DNA from: Dehalococcoidia bacterium
Lineage (GTDB): Bacteria > Chloroflexota > Dehalococcoidia > GIF9 > UBA5620
Assembly: GCA_016783225.1 (NCBI GenBank)
Contig: JADHWZ010000067.1
Span: forward strand, 1 to 10,462
Direction: 5' to 3'
DNA length: 10,462 bases
Shown here: piece by piece, positions 7,196 through 10,462 of the stretch
Position numbering within the stretch: the stretch's first letter is position 1
Layout of the letters: the number at the start of each line of letters is the position of its first letter
Made by a program: the position numbers and the translations under genes
The notes under the pieces: model-generated
What the model was told of the DNA's origin: nothing
Seen by the model: only the letters and a program-made list of their open reading frames with translations
The model's database searches: none

Positions 7196-9163
7196 TTACA
7201 GAGACTCTGCCAACATGCCCTGCATCTGGGCCACGATTTGCTCGTTGGTGAAGTGATTGAGGCTTATAGCATCGCTGGCGCAAACGCCGACACAGGCGCC
7301 ACAGCCTTTGCACAAAGCCTCGTTAACCCGACATACCATCCTCTCATCGTCAAACGATATGGCGCTGGGCGGGCAAACCATCTTGCAGAACTGGCAGCCA
7401 GAGCAAATCCTCTCATCGATGACTGCGGTAGCCGCCTCAATCTCGACCTTGCCCCAGCTAATCATGGCCAGAACCTCGGCGGCAGCCGCCGAAGCTTGAG
7501 CCACGGTATCAGGAATATCCTTGGGACCCTGACAGCAGCCAGCCACAAAGATACCAGCACCCATAGTAGCTACCGGATCTAGCTTTGGATGCCTCTCCAG
7601 GAAAAAGCCATCGGCGCTGCGGCTCATGTTGAATAGCCGGGCAACAACATCAGCATCAGCTTGTGGCTCCAGAGCACAACTTAGAATCACCATGTCTACC
7701 GGCAGCCGACGTTGTAGGCCGAGCAGCGTATCCTCAAACTGCACGATGAGCTTCCCCTCCTCCTCAGGCGTCTCAGCAACATTGGTTACCTCAGCCGGGC
7801 GGCCTCTAAAGAAAACGGTCCCCTCGCTCAGGACCCGGTTATAGAACTCCTCATACCCTTTGCCGAAGCTCCTGATGTCAATGTACAATTCATAGACCTC
7901 GGCATCAGTGTGTTCCTTTATCAGATGTGCGAACTTCATGGAATACATGCAGCAAACGCGGGAGCAGTACTCGTGATACTTCTCATCTCTGCTGCCCACG
8001 CAGTGTATGATAGCCACGCTCTCCGGGTGTGAGCCATCTTTAAGGAGTATTTCGCCCTCAGTAGGTCCCGCAGAGTTGCATATCCTCTCGAACTCAAGCC
8101 CGCTAATAACGTTATCCAGGCGACCATATCCATACTGCGCAATAGGGGTGGGATCAAAGGAAGCGTAACCGGTGGTGACAATGACGTTTCCTATATCTAT
8201 CTCAACAAACTGGTCGGCCTGCTCAAAATCGATAGCCCCCGCCTCACAGAACTTCTCGCAAGCGCGGCAGGTGCCTTTGAGGAAATAGGCGCAATGCTCC
8301 GTGTCGATAACCGGTGTATTCGGCACCGCCTGAGCGAATGGGGTGTAAATGGCCTTTCGCTGGCTCAGGCCGACATCAAATTCACTATCTGCCTTCCAAG
8401 GACATTTGGTCTGACATACACCGCAGCCGGTGCACTTGTCCTCATCCACATAACGGGCCTTCTTGCGAATCTTCGCTTTGAAATTCCCCACGAAGCCCGC
8501 CACCTCAACCACCTCACTATAGGTCATAAGCTCAATGTAGGGATGAGAGCCCACCAGCGTCATTTTGGGAGTGAGGATGCAGGCCGAGCAATCCAGGGTA
8601 GGGAATGTCTTGTCCAGTTGCGCCATGTGTCCGCCAATGCTCGGCTCCTTCTCCACCAGGTACACCTTGTTCCCGGAGTCAGCAATCTTCAGCGCCGCTT
8701 GAATGCCAGCGATACCTCCACCCACCACCAGAGTATTGGGGTTGACCGCGACTTCTCTGGTCTCAAGGGGTTGATGATAATACACACGCCCTACGGCAGC
8801 GCCTACCAGGGACCTGGCCTTCTCAGTCGCTTCCTCGCGGTCTTCGGTTACCCAAGAACAGTGCTCACGGATATTCGCCATCTCAAATAGATAGGGATTT
8901 AGCCCCGCCTCCTGGCAGGCACGGCGAAAGGTAGGCTCATGCATTGTCGGTGAGCAAGAGGCAACAACCACGCGATTTAGCCCCAACTCTCGTATATCGT
9001 TCTTGATGAGCTCCTGCCCCGGATCGGAGCACATGAACTTGTAGTCACGAGCCACCACTACCCGCTCAAGACCCTGTGCAAACTGCGCAACCGCCGCCGT
9101 ATCAACCGTGCCAGCGATATTGCTGCCGCAATGACACACGTATACCCCAATCCTAGGCTCCAC
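7196..9163 (-). CDS. hdrA: CoB--CoM heterodisulfide reductase subunit A-like protein HdrA
   Basis: HdrA is the flavin-based electron-bifurcating core of heterodisulfide-reductase-type complexes; its FAD splits electrons from MvhD between ferredoxin and the HdrBC side. The 655-residue protein is the length of methanogen HdrA, with no fused NADPH or MvhD domain. The N-terminal domain has VYVCHCG (7-13) and CSPTMHEPTFR. The FAD-binding GGGIAG is at 148-153, then GGHMAQLDKTFPTLDCSACILTPKM. A central cluster site has C244, C247, C250, C254, with C291, C299, C302, C306 after it. SRVCCMYSMK and AGCCQGPKDIPD are family signatures. The C-terminal ferredoxin domain has C587, C590, C593, C597 and C618, C621, C624, C628. 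GTG 9163 is chosen because AGGAGG lies 6 nt upstream; a TTG at 9169 abuts that SD. The start overlaps the end of the hdrB fragment by 11 nt. In a bacterium the acceptor disulfide is unknown. Confidence 0.95.
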   Translation of the reverse strand: MEPRIGVYVCHCGSNIAGTVDTAAVAQFAQGLERVVVARDYKFMCSDPGQELIKNDIRELGLNRVVVASCSPTMHEPTFRRACQEAGLNPYLFEMANIREHCSWVTEDREEATEKARSLVGAAVGRVYYHQPLETREVAVNPNTLVVGGGIAGIQAALKIADSGNKVYLVEKEPSIGGHMAQLDKTFPTLDCSACILTPKMTLVGSHPYIELMTYSEVVEVAGFVGNFKAKIRKKARYVDEDKCTGCGVCQTKCPWKADSEFDVGLSQRKAIYTPFAQAVPNTPVIDTEHCAYFLKGTCRACEKFCEAGAIDFEQADQFVEIDIGNVIVTTGYASFDPTPIAQYGYGRLDNVISGLEFERICNSAGPTEGEILLKDGSHPESVAIIHCVGSRDEKYHEYCSRVCCMYSMKFAHLIKEHTDAEVYELYIDIRSFGKGYEEFYNRVLSEGTVFFRGRPAEVTNVAETPEEEGKLIVQFEDTLLGLQRRLPVDMVILSCALEPQADADVVARLFNMSRSADGFFLERHPKLDPVATMGAGIFVAGCCQGPKDIPDTVAQASAAAAEVLAMISWGKVEIEAATAVIDERICSGCQFCKMVCPPSAISFDDERMVCRVNEALCKGCGACVGVCASDAISLNHFTNEQIVAQMQGMLAESL

Positions 9164-9587
9164 TTGCAACCTCCTGCTTTGTCCTTGATATGTGCTTCAG
9201 CACCGGGCGCGGTGACACTATGTTCTTATCCAGCCCCAGGGACCCAAAATCAATCCCCAGGGCAAGGCCAATCAATTGCGTGACGAACAAAACCGGCAGC
9301 TTGAAACCGGTCTTGAACTTGCTGTTGACCCGGCTCTGATAAGCGTCAAGATTAATCTGGCACAGCGGGCAGGGGGTGGTGATACACTGAGCTCCGCTCT
9401 CCACTGCATTGTCCAGCAACTTCCGAATCAATCCCAGAGCCAGGATTTCCTCGGAGATGATCAGAGAGCCCCCACAGCAACGGTTCTTCAGCACGTAAGG
9501 GACAACCTCACCACCCAAGAAGGTTTTCACGGCAAACCAAATGTTAGCATAGCCCTGCCTGCAGAGCAAACCTCCGTGCGCGTCCAA
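9153..9587 (-). CDS. hdrB: HdrB C-terminal fragment (CCG domain), 5'-truncated at a repeat; probable pseudogene
   Basis: Intact HdrB is about 290-300 residues with two CCG domains (C-x31-39-CC-x35-36-C-x2-C) that hold noncubane [4Fe-4S] clusters and reduce the disulfide. Only about 144 codons remain. The second-domain core is clear: LGGEVVPYVLKNRCCGG (C37, C38), then TPCPLCQINLD (C73, C76), then LPVLFVTQLIGLALG and the closing NIVSPRP. The whole first domain is missing, and no cysteine lies the usual 31-39 residues before the CC pair (the nearest, C9, is too close). Upstream the frame closes at TAG (9599-9597), inside the repeat beginning at 9593. A TTG at 9587 with AGGG 5 nt upstream could still allow translation. 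hdrC is also absent. It may be a true truncation, a small surviving ORF that keeps hdrA translated, or an assembly join at the repeat. Confidence 0.8.
   Translation of the reverse strand: MDAHGGLLCRQGYANIWFAVKTFLGGEVVPYVLKNRCCGGSLIISEEILALGLIRKLLDNAVESGAQCITTPCPLCQINLDAYQSRVNSKFKTGFKLPVLFVTQLIGLALGIDFGSLGLDKNIVSPRPVLKHISRTKQEVASGA
9170..9175 (-). promoter_or_regulatory. Ribosome binding site deciding the hdrA start
   Basis: On the minus strand the sequence reads AGGAGG-TTGCAA-GTG. A perfect Shine-Dalgarno 6 nt before GTG 9163 favours that codon over the in-frame TTG at 9169, which directly touches the SD. The site lies inside the 3' end of the hdrB fragment, so hdrA translation is probably coupled to it. 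Confidence 0.75.
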
Positions 9588-9592
9588 TTCTT

Positions 9593-9677
9593 CCCTCTAC
9601 CTTGATGGGAGAGGGTTAGGGTGAAGGTGATAGGAAGTTTCCCCCTCCCTCTATCTCCCTCCCGCTAGGGGAGGGAG
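9593..9677. repeat. Double-hairpin palindromic repeat (REP/BIME-like)
   Basis: Two hairpins bound this unit. CCCTCTACC (9593-9601) pairs with GGGAGAGGG (9607-9615) across a TTGAT loop with one A-G mismatch. CTCCCTCCC (9655-9663) pairs perfectly with GGGAGGGAG (9669-9677) across GCTAG. The connecting stretch is purine-rich, then pyrimidine-rich. It is non-coding. From memory, CCCTCTCCCTTGATGGGAGAGGG-type units are dispersed in multiple copies in some uncultured anaerobe genomes. Its left edge is exactly where the hdrB reading frame is lost. Confidence 0.65.
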
Positions 9678-9714
9678 GACCGCAAGGAAGACCTGTGCGT
9701 GCATTTCCTTCTTA

Positions 9715-9795
9715 GTCATTGCGAAGCACGCAGTGCTAAAGCGATCTGGGGGAAGGGAACCAACTATGAGATTGCCGCGCTTCGCTCGCAATGAC
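9715..9795. repeat. 81-bp palindromic repeat with GTCATTGCGA terminal inverted repeats
   Basis: GTCATTGCGA (9715-9724) and TCGCAATGAC (9786-9795) are perfect 10-bp terminal inverted repeats. The match continues imperfectly inward: AGCACGCAGTGC and GCGATCT on the left against GAGATTGCCGCGCTTCGC on the right. It is non-coding and has no clear target-site duplication. Similar short palindromes ending in GTCATTGCGAG are, from memory, widespread dispersed repeats in unrelated bacteria, so this is probably a non-autonomous mobile or REP-type element. Confidence 0.65.
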
Positions 9796-9830
9796 AGCTA
9801 GCCGAAGCAAGCAAGACCTGTCTCAGAATC

Positions 9831-9993
9831 GTGGTTGTCAGGTCCCTGACCTGACAGCAGCCCTGGGGCTCCGCTTAATTGTCCAGCCTCGACGAACATG
9901 CCCGTATTCTTATTCACAACTCAGATTGTTGCCCCAGTAGGTCAAAATCAAAGCGGCGGCCAGCGAGGTCAGGTCTGGGGACCTGACAACCAC
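9831..9993. mobile_element. MITE-like 163-bp element with 16-bp perfect terminal inverted repeats
   Basis: GTGGTTGTCAGGTCCC (9831-9846) is the exact reverse complement of GGGACCTGACAACCAC (9978-9993). After one inserted base the match continues through GACCTGAC, so the ends agree over about 25 bp. The right end also forms its own perfect hairpin, GTCAGGTC (9968-9975) with GACCTGAC (9980-9987) around a 4-nt loop; the left end forms a similar one from GTCAGG and CCTGAC. The interior (about 9860-9960) has no reading frame of note. No convincing target-site duplication was found in CAGAATC or AAAGGGT at its borders. Size, ends and lack of coding fit a non-autonomous transposable element, but no parent transposase is present. 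Confidence 0.55.
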
Positions 9994-10050
9994 AAAGGGT
10001 AAAGCTGCCGCCTCAGCAAACTCCAAAACCCATGCTACATGGAAGACGAA

Positions 10051-10461
10051 TCAGTGATGAACCAACTTGTTCCTGAAGTATTCAATGCCACGGTACGTCT
10101 GAACCGCTATCATGGCCACAAGGAACCGGGGCACCAACAGCCAGAAAACGTTCAATCCCAAGATCGCGAAAAGGGAAGGGTCTTCCACGATAGCATGCTG
10201 GATGCCAATAGAGATGTGAAGACGCTCCAGTTCTCCTTTTGACAAGGCGCTTTCTTTGGCCTCTTCCACAATAACAGCTCCAGAAAAGAACAGGCCAAAG
10301 AACACAGCGGCTACCCACATCGTGGCCGTGCGCTCTGAGAGTCCCAGAACCTTCATCAGAGGTCTCAGAAACCTGATCAAGTACCCGATCCACCCCAGCG
10401 ATTTCGACAACTCCAGAATAACCATGATGAACATGATTATCCCAAGAATCCTCAGGAGCAG
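10051..10461 (-). CDS. Nucleoside-recognition/Gate-domain membrane protein, 5'-truncated by window edge
   Basis: The frame is open to the right edge of the window (the residues before the first ATG at 10434 read LLLRILGII), so this is the C-terminal ~136 residues of a longer protein. Counting from that ATG, hydrophobic segments lie at about 3-30, 38-58 (ATMWVAAVFFGLFFSGAVIV) and 88-113 (LFAILGLNVFWLLVPRFLVAM). Between them is a polar stretch with FSGAVIVEEAKESALS and the conserved-looking HISIGIQHAIVEDPSL. This pattern matches integral membrane proteins of the nucleoside-recognition (Gate) family, related to spore-maturation and transporter gate domains; the transported substrate is not established for such proteins. 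It ends at TGA 10053-10051, after which the repeat block begins. Same strand as hdrB-hdrA but 460 bp away, so probably not in their operon. Confidence 0.75.
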   Translation of the reverse strand: MLLRILGIIMFIMVILELSKSLGWIGYLIRFLRPLMKVLGLSERTATMWVAAVFFGLFFSGAVIVEEAKESALSKGELERLHISIGIQHAIVEDPSLFAILGLNVFWLLVPRFLVAMIAVQTYRGIEYFRNKLVHH

Positions 10462-10462
10462 A

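Noticed and set aside
8294..8890. Long open frame on the plus strand (about 198 codons)
   Set aside because: It lies wholly antisense to the well-supported hdrA, shows no recognisable motif, and is a by-product of hdrA codon use.
9588..10050. CRISPR array or tRNA in the repeat-rich gap
   Set aside because: The repeats are palindromic units of different families, not regularly spaced direct repeats, and no cloverleaf fold was recognised.

Overview
The window looks like chromosomal DNA of a strictly anaerobic bacterium. It is dominated by Fe-S and flavin proteins of the heterodisulfide-reductase/hydrogenase type and by two [NiFe]-hydrogenase maturation genes. The dispersed intergenic repeats (a double-hairpin CCCTCT...AGAGGG element, a GTCATTGCGA...TCGCAATGAC element, a GTCAGGTC/GACCTGAC element and an AT-rich element) resemble, from memory, repeats in uncultured Dehalococcoidia-type Chloroflexota and some other anaerobes. 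That taxonomic hint is weak and was not checked.

Layout, left to right. (1) 2-760, plus: 3' part of an alpha/beta-hydrolase gene. (2) 761-974: intergenic, holding an AT-rich imperfect inverted repeat. (3) 975-3537, minus: a tight hypF-hypC operon. hypD and hypE, which often follow hypC, do not. (4) 3538-3812: divergent intergenic region with a candidate promoter on each strand and a direct repeat beside the hypF promoter. (5) 3813-7130, plus: a four-gene operon of an MvhD-type subunit, two related di-[4Fe-4S] proteins, and an FAD/NAD(P)/[2Fe-2S] oxidoreductase. (6) 7196-9587, minus: a complete hdrA preceded by a gene fragment that keeps only part of the C-terminal CCG domain of HdrB. (7) 9588-10050: about 460 bp without genes, filled by three different palindromic repeat elements. 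(8) 10051-10461, minus: 3' part of a nucleoside-recognition/Gate-domain membrane protein gene.

How the genes fit together. The plus-strand operon has the composition of the FlxABCD module (FAD/NAD(P)H protein, two Fe-S proteins, MvhD-like protein) described with HdrABC in Desulfovibrio and other anaerobes. The AsrA/AsrB and HydB/HydG (sulfhydrogenase) pairs are related alternatives for its last two genes. Next to HdrA, the flavin-based bifurcating subunit, the likely product is a cytosolic NAD(P)H-linked complex exchanging electrons with ferredoxin and a low-molecular-weight disulfide/dithiol or other acceptor. MvhD would connect the NAD(P)H module to HdrA. The acceptor side is incomplete here: hdrC is absent and hdrB is cut where the repeat block begins. 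HypF and HypC imply a [NiFe] hydrogenase elsewhere in the genome.

I found no tRNA, rRNA, CRISPR array, transposase or phage gene, and no clearly undescribed system. The points most worth checking are the truncated hdrB at a repeat junction, the convergent split of the Flx-like and Hdr halves, the tandem paralogous Fe-S proteins and the 163-bp MITE-like element.
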